From Ottowia thiooxydans DSM 14619 (GTDB lineage Bacteria > Pseudomonadota > Gammaproteobacteria > Burkholderiales > Burkholderiaceae_C), in the NCBI RefSeq assembly GCF_000422885.1, contig NZ_AUGX01000014.1, positions 124,001 to 188,000 on the forward strand: a DNA stretch of 64,000 nt. Reading direction: 5' to 3'. A program made the translations under genes and the position numbers. This document shows, one piece after another, positions 47,905-55,651 of the stretch. Within the stretch, counting starts at the first letter, position 1. Each line of letters starts with the position of its first letter. A model generated the notes under the pieces. That model did no database searches. It was not told the origin of the DNA and worked only from the letters and a program-made list of their open reading frames with translations.

Positions 47905-49227
47905 CTACTGGGGTGCAAAGCTGCAGAGCCCGCCCCGAAATTCTGCTGATGTGAACACCTCGGGCAGCACCGCGGCAAGTTCTTCAGGGTCCATATTGAT
48001 ACCGTTCGCTTTCAACATGGGGCCGGCCTCCAGCACCATGGCACGCCAGTCGTTGAGCTGGCGGAACGGCTCCACCGTGTCGGGACATGGCTGCTCGCCA
48101 AGGGCCGCTACCAGCAACTCGGTGAAGTTAATCACCTGGAAGCCGTGGGTTTGACCCTCCTTCGACAGTTGCAGGTGGCAGCCGTGAAACAGCGACACGA
48201 GCGCGTCCACATCGTCACGTTGACAGAGTGCAATGGTGTCTTTGCGAACGTGGGCCTTGAGCTCGGGGGACCGATCGGAGCCGGAGGCGCCGCACATATA
48301 CCCGGGTTCCTCGGCTTCTTCGACAATGGTCAGGCCCGGTATTGAGCGCAGCAGGCGCAGCACTGCTTGTCCTACTTCGGGCAGGCCATGGTGGGTATGA
48401 ACCACCACGCGTTTGTTGACCGGTGTATTGAAGCGGGCGACGAGATCGTCTTCGTGCTCCAGCAGAAATTGGGTGATGTGGTCCAAATCGAAACTCACCT
48501 CGCGGTAACCTTTGATGGTCTCGCCCAAGTGGATCTGGCAAGACGGGCACCAGCTCAGCACCTTCTGTGGTTTGAACTCCCCGAAGCGGTGCAAGGTTTG
48601 CTCCGAAACGCGGCCACCTTTCTTCAAATCGCCTTCCCACTTGCTGTACACGATGCCACAGCAGGCGGAAGGCCCTCCCATCACCTCGTACTCGATGTCC
48701 AGATGGTCCAGCACGGTCATCACGTTGAACAGCACGTGCGGTGTGCGGATGGGGTTGCAGCCGGTATAGAACACCACATCGACATCGCGGGCCTGAGGAG
48801 GCCGGAGCAGGCGTGCAACGTTTTCCGGCACGAGCTGCATCGACACCATGATTCGAATGGCGCGCGCCATTTTTCGGAACACATGGGGCGTGGGGTTGTG
48901 CACCTCCGCGACCTTGGAGCAACTCATCATCAGCATCTTGCGCGGGTTGACACCCTCCGGGCAGGCGGGGATGCAGTCGCCGCAGCCGTTGCATTGCCGG
49001 ATCCAGGTGGCAGACGCGTCGGGCAGGGGCGTCGAGTCACGCATGAAGTCGAGCACACCGGTCACTACTTGCACGGGGTTAGCCTGAGCCATGCCGGGGG
49101 CAAAGGGCACGACTGGGCAGACTTCTACGCATTTGCCGCAGCGGGTGCAGGCAGAAAGCATGTCGTCCCAGGACTGGGCGACGAAGTCAGGGAAGGCGAC
49201 TTCGGATTGAGGGGTAAGCGTGGTCAT
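47905..49227 (-). CDS. (Fe-S)-binding CCG-domain oxidoreductase subunit (HdrB/GlpC/LutA-like)
   Basis: A 440-residue protein. Two [4Fe-4S] ferredoxin motifs are present: C27/C30/C33/C37 in CTRCGKCVEVCP and C79/C82/C85/C89 in CNGCGDCIPACP. Two cysteine-rich CCG segments follow: YTGCNPIRTPHVLFNV with GGPSACCGIVYSKWEGDLKK, and WCPSCQIHL with EPGYMCGASGSDRSP. This is the layout of the FeS/electron-output subunit of glycolate, lactate or glycerol-3-phosphate dehydrogenases. No FAD catalytic subunit is adjacent, which is odd. Start ATG 49227 has AAGGAAA upstream; the frame continues 70 codons further through ridA. It is convergent with the synthetase gene. Confidence 0.85.
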   Translation of the reverse strand: MTTLTPQSEVAFPDFVAQSWDDMLSACTRCGKCVEVCPVVPFAPGMAQANPVQVVTGVLDFMRDSTPLPDASATWIRQCNGCGDCIPACPEGVNPRKMLMMSCSKVAEVHNPTPHVFRKMARAIRIMVSMQLVPENVARLLRPPQARDVDVVFYTGCNPIRTPHVLFNVMTVLDHLDIEYEVMGGPSACCGIVYSKWEGDLKKGGRVSEQTLHRFGEFKPQKVLSWCPSCQIHLGETIKGYREVSFDLDHITQFLLEHEDDLVARFNTPVNKRVVVHTHHGLPEVGQAVLRLLRSIPGLTIVEEAEEPGYMCGASGSDRSPELKAHVRKDTIALCQRDDVDALVSLFHGCHLQLSKEGQTHGFQVINFTELLVAALGEQPCPDTVEPFRQLNDWRAMVLEAGPMLKANGINMDPEELAAVLPEVFTSAEFRGGLCSFAPQ

Positions 49228-49247
49228 GGGCAATTTCCTTCGCTTGC

Positions 49248-49607
49248 TCAGACGTTGCGCCGTACAGCAATGGCTTCTATCTCCACTCGGACCGAAGGCG
49301 AGCCTAGCCGCGCTTCTACGGCGGAGCTTGCGGGGGGCAACTCCATGTCCGCGAACACTTGGTTGCGCACCTGGCTGAATTGAGCGTACTCCCGGATGTC
49401 CGTAAGAAAGACGGTGATTTTCCGGATGTCGTGACAATCTGCTCCGTGTGACTGGAGGAGGGCGCGGATCTTGTCGAAGACGATCTGCGTCTGGGCTTCT
49501 GTGTCGTATGGCGCTGCAGTCCCGGCGGTAATTCCGGAGACAAACAGCATGGTGGCCTCACCAACAGAAACAACATTGACGGGGGAAAAGCGTGGGGTGT
49601 CGGGCAT
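49248..49607 (-). CDS. RidA/YjgF-family protein (second copy)
   Basis: A 119-residue RidA-fold protein with MLFVSGITAGTAAPYDTEAQ, IVFDKIRALLQSHGADCHDI, RKITVFLTDIREYAQFS and VRVEIEAIAVRRNV. The Arg in GSPSVRVEIEAIA matches the family active-site position. It lies 20 bp upstream of the FeS protein gene on the same strand, so those two form an operon. It differs clearly from the copy at 44184-44579, so this is not a recent duplication. Confidence 0.88.
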   Translation of the reverse strand: MPDTPRFSPVNVVSVGEATMLFVSGITAGTAAPYDTEAQTQIVFDKIRALLQSHGADCHDIRKITVFLTDIREYAQFSQVRNQVFADMELPPASSAVEARLGSPSVRVEIEAIAVRRNV

Positions 49608-49761
49608 CGTGGCTCCTTGCTCGGGACATTCTTCTGTAAGGTCTGACGAGCTTATTCACGACACTTTTGAAGATCAATTGCTCACGCAGGTGGATCCTTT
49701 CGCATTTCGGAACGATGACTAGGGCCTGTTCACACTGGAACCCTCCGTTTCATAGTACGGC

Positions 49762-49777
49762 CATCTATATATAGATG
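49762..49777. promoter_or_regulatory. Perfect 16-bp palindrome
   Basis: CATCTATA-TATAGATG is a perfect inverted repeat of operator type, about 155 bp downstream of the ridA start codon edge and 326 bp upstream of fecI. No binding protein is assigned. Confidence 0.4.
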
Positions 49778-50049
49778 CCTTTCAGCGCGACGGATTCGAC
49801 GATGGCATGACAACAGATGCTCGAGGCGCCATCCTGGCTGAGTTCTGTACGCGCATAAGCATCCGTTACTAAAGCTCCGCAAACCACTTGCTTCACAAGT
49901 TCACTTGGGCCTACAGCAGATAGAAGCTCGAATTCCAGACTACCTATGGGGCATGTGTGAGGCTAATACAACTATCCGGTGTCACTCCCACCTGATTTGC
50001 CTCCCACGGGGGTGAGAAGCCTGTCAGGAGAAGGTGTAGCGTGTATTAT

Positions 50050-50068
50050 GGGAATGATTCTCATTTAC
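50050..50068 (+). promoter_or_regulatory. Fur box upstream of fecI
   Basis: GGGAATGATTCTCATTTAC matches the 19-bp Fur consensus at 13 positions and has the core AATGAT-N2-TCATT. An overlapping CTCATTT/AAATGAG dyad follows to 50079. It lies 34 bp before the fecI start, so iron-replete repression is expected. Confidence 0.75.
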
Positions 50069-50102
50069 ATTTAAATGAGGTGTACCTTCAGAACGCAACT
50101 TT

Positions 50103-50636
50103 GTGATCGCGACAGATTCCAGTCTAGATTTATCAACCGAACAACAGATCGACGTCCTCTATTGCCAACACCATGGGTGGCTGCATAGCTGGTTGCGCCG
50201 TAAGTTGGGGGATGCTCATCAGGCGGCAGATCTTATGCACGATACCTTTGTGCGTATCCTGGAAGCCTGCCGAACTGAGGAATTGGCCCTGAACTCCGTG
50301 CGGGAGCCACGTGCATATCTCACTACCGTGGCGGGGAGGGTGCTCGCCAATCATTTTCGAAGGGCATCGCTTGAAAAAGCCTGGCTGGCGGCGCTGGCGC
50401 TTTATCCAGAATCATTTGCGATTTCTCCCGAGGAGCGCCTGAGCATCTTGCAAACATTGCACCAGATCGACGCCATGCTCGACGCTTTGCCTTCAAAAGT
50501 GCGCACCGCGTTCTTGCTGGCACAACTCGAAGGGCTGACCTATGCAGAGATCGCCTTACACATGGGTATTGCGGAGCGCACCGTCAAACGGTATATGGCG
50601 CAAGCATTCGAAGAGTGCTTGATGCAAATCGAATGA
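50103..50636 (+). CDS. ECF sigma factor, FecI/PvdS iron-responsive type
   Basis: A 177-residue ECF sigma factor. Region 2 has YCQHHGWLHSWLRRKLGDAH and AADLMHDTFVRILEACR. Region 4 has LPSKVRTAFLLAQLEGLTYA and IALHMGIAERTVKRYMAQAF. It starts at GTG 50103; no ATG is available nearby. It overlaps the fecR-like gene by 4 nt (ATGA). In this family the sigma factor transcribes the adjacent TonB-receptor operon when FecR relays ligand binding, and Fur represses the sigma gene. Confidence 0.92.
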   Translation: MIATDSSLDLSTEQQIDVLYCQHHGWLHSWLRRKLGDAHQAADLMHDTFVRILEACRTEELALNSVREPRAYLTTVAGRVLANHFRRASLEKAWLAALALYPESFAISPEERLSILQTLHQIDAMLDALPSKVRTAFLLAQLEGLTYAEIALHMGIAERTVKRYMAQAFEECLMQIE

Positions 50637-51634
50637 CAGGTTCAGGCGAGGGTAGAGTTGCCGGGGTGCCGCGTGAGGTCTTGCGTGCAGCATCCAGGTG
50701 GATGGCACACATGAACTCGGGAGAAGCTACGGCGGCCGAGCGGCAGGACCTGGAGCGGTGGCGAAGCGCAGATGAGTTGCACGAGTTGGCCTGGCAGCGC
50801 GCTGTGCGTCTGAACGCTCAACTGGGGCGCTTGCCTCCGCTGGTGAGTCTGCAGGTGCTAGGCCGTGCTCGCCGCCAAGCCGGACGCCGCGCAGCGTTGC
50901 AGAGCTTGGCGGTGTTCGCGGTGGCCGCACCGGTGGTCTACACGGTCTGGCGTGGAATTTCCTATGAGCAGGTTACCTGGACCGCCAGTCATAGAACTGC
51001 AACGGGAGAACGCCGTAAAGTGGTACTAGCCGATGGCACAAGGCTTGAGCTCAACACGGCCACAGATATTGACGTCTCCTTTGACTCAGGTAAGAACGGA
51101 CTGCGTCTAGTCAAGCTTCACTCTGGAGAGCTCCAGATAGAGACCGCACAGGACCCCGCCCGCCGGCCGTTTGAAGTGCAAACGCGCCACGGCCGCATTC
51201 GGGCACTGGGGACGCGGTTCCTGGTGCGGCAGACGCCAGCAGACTCTAAGACCCTGGTGGCAGTGCAGCAAAGTGCGGTCGAGGTTCGTCCGACGAATTC
51301 AGGTGACCAGCCCTTCCGTGTTGAGGCTGGCTCGCAGACTCGCTTTGACGCTGCTGGCGCGCATGACATAGCTCCGGAGTATCCCCAGCAGGACACATGG
51401 GTGCGCGGAATGCTCTTTGCCAGCAACCAGCGTTTGGCGGACTTCGCGGCTGAACTTGGGCGGTATCGGAGAGGGATAGTACGTTGTGCGCCAGAGGTTG
51501 CCGATCTTCGAATTAGCGGAGCATTCCGCTTGGACAGCACAGACGAGATTCTTGCCGCACTGCCAGACACCTTACCGGTCCGAATGGCCTATCGCACACG
51601 TTGGTGGGTCGAGATCAGGCCGTTAGTCCCGTGA
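50633..51634 (+). CDS. FecR-family anti-sigma / transmembrane sensor
   Basis: A 333-residue protein. The cytoplasmic DUF4880 N-terminus (AASRWMAHMNSGEATAAERQ, DELHELAWQRAVRLNAQLG) interacts with sigma. One transmembrane helix lies at ~90-108 (ALQSLAVFAVAAPVVYTVWR). The periplasmic FecR domain follows (GERRKVVLADGTRLELNTAT, RPFEVQTRHGRIRALGTRFLV). The C-terminal secretin/TonB short-N-like part ends with RTRWWVEIRPLVP and would contact the receptor STN domain. Start ATG 50633 overlaps the sigma stop. A strong hairpin forms across its stop codon. Confidence 0.92.
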   Translation: MTGSGEGRVAGVPREVLRAASRWMAHMNSGEATAAERQDLERWRSADELHELAWQRAVRLNAQLGRLPPLVSLQVLGRARRQAGRRAALQSLAVFAVAAPVVYTVWRGISYEQVTWTASHRTATGERRKVVLADGTRLELNTATDIDVSFDSGKNGLRLVKLHSGELQIETAQDPARRPFEVQTRHGRIRALGTRFLVRQTPADSKTLVAVQQSAVEVRPTNSGDQPFRVEAGSQTRFDAAGAHDIAPEYPQQDTWVRGMLFASNQRLADFAAELGRYRRGIVRCAPEVADLRISGAFRLDSTDEILAALPDTLPVRMAYRTRWWVEIRPLVP

Positions 51635-51670
51635 AACAGAGAAATCGGCTGTGCGATTTCTCCGTTTCAC
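51631..51670 (+). promoter_or_regulatory. Strong hairpin at the end of fecR
   Basis: 17-nt arms (51631-51647 and 51654-51670) pair at 16 of 17 positions around a 6-nt loop. The first arm begins GTGAAACAGAG and contains the fecR stop codon. No T run follows, so it is more likely an mRNA-processing or stabilising structure than a full terminator. Confidence 0.6.
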
Positions 51671-51697
51671 TGCACTAGCGACCCCTTGAAAGCTATC

Positions 51698-51736
51698 TGA
51701 CACTTTGTGTGTCACCTTTTGACGTTTCGCGTGTCA
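51698..51736. promoter_or_regulatory. Two tandem 17-bp dyads upstream of the TonB receptor gene
   Basis: TGACACTTTGTGTGTCA (51698-51714) and TGACGTTTCGCGTGTCA (51720-51736) match at 13 of 17 positions and are 22 bp apart start to start, about two helical turns. Both are TGAC...GTCA inverted repeats. They end 67 bp before the receptor start, where an activator or repressor would bind. Confidence 0.5.
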
Positions 51737-51803
51737 TACCTGTAGAACGCCAGCAAGCCGCGTCGCGGAGCCAGCTAATCAATCCATCCAAGGAAAGCTC
51801 CGC

Positions 51804-54470
51804 ATGCCTCGACACGACCACATCTCCAAAGTCGCCCCTGCGCGCTCGAAAACTGCCCCGCTCGCCAAAGCTGCGCGCCAAGCCATGTTGATGATGGCGC
51901 TGAGCACCGGTGCAGGCTGGTTGCCAACTGCCGTTGCCCAAGGTCCCGCGCCGGCAAGTGCCTATGCAGTGCCTGCAGGGCCGCTCGATGACGCATTGAC
52001 CAGTTTCGCTGCCAGCGCGGGCGTGACTGTGCAACTGGACGCCAGGTTGGTTTCGGGTCGCCGAACAAGTGGGCTTCAAGGGCGGTATGGCGTGCGTGAA
52101 GGATTCGCCCAGTTGTTGGCCGGCACCGGGCTGGAAGTGCATGAACGCAGCCGCGGAGTCTGGGTATTGCGTCAAGCGTCGTCACCGGCGTCGGCGGCCG
52201 CATCCCCATCGAACTCCGCATCTGTCGCGACGACCGCAACGCCCGCGCAGGGCGAAGTGGCCCTGGCCGAAGTCAAGGTGACGGCAGACGCAGTTCGGCG
52301 CGAAGCGGGAACCCGCACGGTGCTTACTCAAGATGATGTAGAGCGCACAGGGGGTAATAGCATTGCGGACGTGATTCGCTATCAGCCGTTGGTTGAAGCC
52401 CCGGGCACGGTGCAAGGAGCTACGCGCGGCGCCAGTCGTTACGACCGCGGCGGCACCACCGGATACAACATCCGTGGCGTTGAAGGAAACCGAGTGGGAT
52501 TGGACGTGGACGGCATCGAAATGCCCGACGCAGTCAGCCGTGCGCCGATGACCGCACGCTCGGAAGACGGTACCTTCGGTATGGGGCGAGACTTTATCGA
52601 CCCTGACCTGTATTCCTCGGTAGATATTCAGTCAGGGACCACCAATTCTCAGCGTTCTGCGGGAGGCATCGGCGGGGCCGTGAGCTTCCGCAGCAAGTCG
52701 CCAGAAGACTATGTGAGCGCCAGCAATCCGTTCTATGCGGGAGCCAAACTGGGCTATAGCCAAGCCGATCGTGCCTGGTCCAAGGGAGTGACGTTGGCGG
52801 GGCAGACCGGCGATCTTGGGCTGCTGATGGGTTACTCACGCCGTGATGGCCATGAGTCCAAGAACAACAGCGAATCCATGTCCAGATACCCCGAGCGCTG
52901 GAATTCGGACGCGTTGTTGCTCAAAGGGGTGATTCGTGTGAATCCCGAACACAAACTCGAGCTGGCCGCTGACCTTTACCGCAAACAGAACCGTTCCACC
53001 TTCGCAAGCTGGGACGCCGCCGGTACGGCTGTCACCGGAACTTCAAATCAAGACGCCCGTACCAAGCGCGACACGGTGTACGCCGCGCACACCTGGACGC
53101 CTGGAGCAGGTGGTCCCATTGACCAGGTCAACACCCGTCTGTTCCTGCAAAACACTGACATGGACGACGTGACCAACACGGTCGCCACCGCCACAGGCGC
53201 AGCGGTCCGAGAAGCTTCACAGAACACCACGCATCAGATCGGCTTTTCCAGCGTGGCAGACAAACGCATTGCCAACCACGCGATCAAGTTCGGTGTGAAC
53301 TACTCGCGAAGCAAGAACGAGCACCCATTCACATCCAGTGAAGCGTTCGGCGCTGGTCAGCCGTTTCCTGACACGTTGACGGTGCGTTCGGGGGCATTTG
53401 TACAGGACACCATCGACTTCCAGTTCGGCGGCCGCCGGCTCGCAGTCGTGCCGGGTTTGCGTGTGGACCGTATCGAACCGAGTATCCGAAATACGGGTAA
53501 CTTCGGCAATGACCGCATCACGCAAGCTGAGTTGGAAGCGATGTATGGCAACGCACCGACGACGACCATCGTCAGTCCGAGCCTGGCCGTACTTTATGAC
53601 GTGGTGCCCAACATGACCGCCTACGCGCAATGGAAGCGGGGCGGCCGCGCTCCCACCAACAGTGAGATTTTCGGCTATTGGAATAGCGGCGGAGGCACAT
53701 ACGCGCTGCTTGGTGACCGCAATTTGAAGGCAGAGTCCAGCAACGCCTTCGACGTCGGCCTGAAGGGCAATCCGGTGCCCGGGGTGCAATTTGCGGGCTC
53801 GCTCTTCTATACCAAATACAAGGACTTCATATCCTACACACGCTACACGCGGGCGAGCAATCCTGAGAAGTTCATCAACATCCAGAACAGCCTGAACATT
53901 CTCTACCAAGCCGAAAATCGCGATGAGGCGAATATCTACGGCACTGAACTCAGCGTTCGGCTGGACCACGGTACATGGACGCCCGCTCTGCGCGGCCTCT
54001 ACACCACCTGGGCAGTGGGGTACAGCAAAGGCAGCTCCAAGTCAAACTATGCGGGCGACAAGAACGTGGACCTGGACTCCGTGCAACCTGGCAAAGCCAT
54101 CATCGGCGTAGGTTATGAGGCACCGCAAAAGGCCTGGGGTTTGAACCTGATGGGCACATTCGTTCGCGGCAAGCAGGCTACCGCTACGAATCGCCAGTCT
54201 TATAGCAACAACCCCGGTGCCGAACTGACTGACTCGTCAACGGAGCTGTTCCGTGTGCCCGGTTTCGCGCGTTTTGACATTTCCGGCTACTGGCGCATCA
54301 ATAAACATACCCGCCTGAACTTCGGCATCTTTAACTTGACTGACAGGCGGTACTGGGCCTACAGCAGCACACGCAGCCTGCAACCAGCCAACGCCCGGGA
54401 TCGCCAACAGATTGAGCTTTCCACCGCGCCAGGCCGCACAGTGGCTATCAGCCTGAACGTGGACTTCTGA
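51804..54470 (+). CDS. TonB-dependent heme/hemoglobin-type receptor with STN signalling domain
   Basis: An 888-residue outer-membrane receptor. A long signal region precedes the STN domain (~50-120, AVPAGPLDDALTSFAASAGV). An Ala/Ser-rich linker, the plug (VERTGGNSIADVIRYQPLVE; TGYNIRGVEGNRVGLDVDG; IDPDLYSSVDIQSGTTNSQR) and a 22-strand barrel follow, ending in a terminal Phe (VAISLNVDF). The plug and barrel resemble the hemoglobin/transferrin/lactoferrin receptor family. The STN domain shows it signals through FecR as well as transporting. The ligand is inferred, and a ferric siderophore is the alternative. Confidence 0.9.
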   Translation: MPRHDHISKVAPARSKTAPLAKAARQAMLMMALSTGAGWLPTAVAQGPAPASAYAVPAGPLDDALTSFAASAGVTVQLDARLVSGRRTSGLQGRYGVREGFAQLLAGTGLEVHERSRGVWVLRQASSPASAAASPSNSASVATTATPAQGEVALAEVKVTADAVRREAGTRTVLTQDDVERTGGNSIADVIRYQPLVEAPGTVQGATRGASRYDRGGTTGYNIRGVEGNRVGLDVDGIEMPDAVSRAPMTARSEDGTFGMGRDFIDPDLYSSVDIQSGTTNSQRSAGGIGGAVSFRSKSPEDYVSASNPFYAGAKLGYSQADRAWSKGVTLAGQTGDLGLLMGYSRRDGHESKNNSESMSRYPERWNSDALLLKGVIRVNPEHKLELAADLYRKQNRSTFASWDAAGTAVTGTSNQDARTKRDTVYAAHTWTPGAGGPIDQVNTRLFLQNTDMDDVTNTVATATGAAVREASQNTTHQIGFSSVADKRIANHAIKFGVNYSRSKNEHPFTSSEAFGAGQPFPDTLTVRSGAFVQDTIDFQFGGRRLAVVPGLRVDRIEPSIRNTGNFGNDRITQAELEAMYGNAPTTTIVSPSLAVLYDVVPNMTAYAQWKRGGRAPTNSEIFGYWNSGGGTYALLGDRNLKAESSNAFDVGLKGNPVPGVQFAGSLFYTKYKDFISYTRYTRASNPEKFINIQNSLNILYQAENRDEANIYGTELSVRLDHGTWTPALRGLYTTWAVGYSKGSSKSNYAGDKNVDLDSVQPGKAIIGVGYEAPQKAWGLNLMGTFVRGKQATATNRQSYSNNPGAELTDSSTELFRVPGFARFDISGYWRINKHTRLNFGIFNLTDRRYWAYSSTRSLQPANARDRQQIELSTAPGRTVAISLNVDF

Positions 54471-54510
54471 ACGCACTTTCGCATTTCCTCCAAAGTCACC
54501 GAGACCCAAT

Positions 54511-55044
54511 ATGAAACACTCTAAAAAACCGGTTCTTGCCGTACTGGCTGTGGCTGCATTTCTGTCGGCCTGCGCCGGCGGCGTAGCGCCCAACAGCGCC
54601 GCATCCAAGTCCACACCCTCCCAGCCCGCGCGCCCCGCAGGGGGGCATGGCATTGCAGCTTTCCTTGGCAGCTACGATGCCGACCGAGACGGTAAGGTCA
54701 CGCGCGCCGAGTTCGATGCGATCCGCGCACAGCGCTTTCAAGCCGCTGACACCAATGGTGACGGCACGCTCAGCGAAGATGAGTACGTCGCAGAGTTCGA
54801 GTCCCGTTTGAAGCGGCAGTACTTTGATGCTGGACGTCAGCCGGACAAGGCTTACGAGAACAGTATCAAGCAAGCGCACGTGCGCTTTGGCATCGTCAAC
54901 CGGGCACGGGACGGCAAGTTCACGCGTGCGGAAGACAATGCGATTGCTGAAAAGACCTTCGCCAACCTGGATACCAGCGGTGACGGCGTCGTGTCTGCAG
55001 CAGATCCACAGCGCCCACGTGAGCAGCCGAGCGGGAACAGATGA
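54511..55044 (+). CDS. EF-hand lipoprotein
   Basis: A 177-residue lipoprotein with lipobox FLSAC (Cys at residue 21). Three EF-hand-like loops are visible: DADRDGKVTRAE (56-67), DTNGDGTLSEDE (~80-91) and DTSGDGVVSAAD near the C-terminus. All have Asp/Asn at the metal positions and the central Gly. It is predicted to bind Ca2+ in the periplasm. It overlaps the DUF2271 gene by 4 nt and follows the receptor by 40 bp, so it is coupled to the iron operon. Its role there is unknown; a metal-dependent scaffold is conceivable. Confidence 0.88.
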   Translation: MKHSKKPVLAVLAVAAFLSACAGGVAPNSAASKSTPSQPARPAGGHGIAAFLGSYDADRDGKVTRAEFDAIRAQRFQAADTNGDGTLSEDEYVAEFESRLKRQYFDAGRQPDKAYENSIKQAHVRFGIVNRARDGKFTRAEDNAIAEKTFANLDTSGDGVVSAADPQRPREQPSGNR

Positions 55045-55598
55045 GCGCGCCACAACGCGTTGCAGCCAGGCCCGCAAAGTACAAAAATCACTGGTTGGCT
55101 GGCGCTGCCCTGACCTTGCTGGTAGCGCCAGCGGGTGCAGGCACTCTCACGCTGCAGGTCACCCTGCCAGCCATTGATACGGCGTCTTACTACCGGCCCT
55201 ATCTCGCAGCGTGGGTCGAGAAAGCCGAGGAAGACAAGGCTGTGCTTGGCACTCTGGCAGTTTGGTATGACACACGGTTGCGAGACAACGGTGGCAGGGG
55301 CTGGCTGCGCAACCTGCGTACGTGGTGGCGCAGTAGTGGCGAGCAAATGGCGCTCCCTGCCGATGGCGTTAGCGGCGCCACTCGTCCGGCCGGCACGCAC
55401 CTGCTTCAATTCAGCGATGCCAAGGGTCTACTGTCAAAGCTTCCTGCAGGGCAATATCAGCTGGCCATCGAAGTCGCACGCGAAAACGGCGGACGGGAGA
55501 TGCTGCGTCTGCCTTTCACCTGGGGTCGTTCGGCCAGTCAGGCCGACGCGCAGGGACGTACCGAACTCGGAAAAGTGAATGTAGTGGCCGTGCCCTGA
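55041..55598 (+). CDS. DUF2271 periplasmic protein, probable flavinylated FMN carrier
   Basis: A 185-residue protein with a signal peptide (HWLAGAALTLLVAPAGA) and a DUF2271 beta-sandwich-like body (LAAWVEKAEEDKAVLGTLAV, LPAGQYQLAIEVARENGGRE). Residues 108-114 are DGVSGAT, matching the D-x-x-[ST]-G-A-T motif in which ApbE links FMN through a phosphoester to the last Thr (T114). An apbE gene lies in the same operon. I infer a periplasmic FMN protein accepting electrons from the membrane PepSY protein. The family is known; flavinylation of this copy is inferred. Confidence 0.85.
   Translation: MSAPQRVAARPAKYKNHWLAGAALTLLVAPAGAGTLTLQVTLPAIDTASYYRPYLAAWVEKAEEDKAVLGTLAVWYDTRLRDNGGRGWLRNLRTWWRSSGEQMALPADGVSGATRPAGTHLLQFSDAKGLLSKLPAGQYQLAIEVARENGGREMLRLPFTWGRSASQADAQGRTELGKVNVVAVP
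55362..55382 (+). other. Codons for the FMN-attachment motif D-G-V-S-G-A-T
   Basis: These seven codons of the DUF2271 gene encode DGVSGAT, ending in the Thr expected to carry FMN. The motif class is established for NqrB/NqrC, RnfG and other ApbE substrates. Confidence 0.75.
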
Positions 55599-55651
55599 AG
55601 CGTATCTAGAACCTCTGCATTCCAGCCCATTCAAAAATGGAAATATCAAGT

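Larger units (their letters stand above)
49608..50102. other. 495-bp intergenic region before fecI
   Basis: No gene is supported. It contains a 13-nt TAGGGCCTGTTCA segment (49720-49732), a perfect 16-bp AT-rich palindrome (49762-49777), and the Fur-like box (50050-50068) that precedes the sigma-factor gene. The middle part (49780-50000) shows nothing I can interpret. Confidence 0.6.

Noticed and set aside
49228-49437. 70-codon N-terminal extension of the FeS protein
   Set aside because: It runs antiparallel-free through ridA in another frame, and the Shine-Dalgarno sequence lies directly before ATG 49227.
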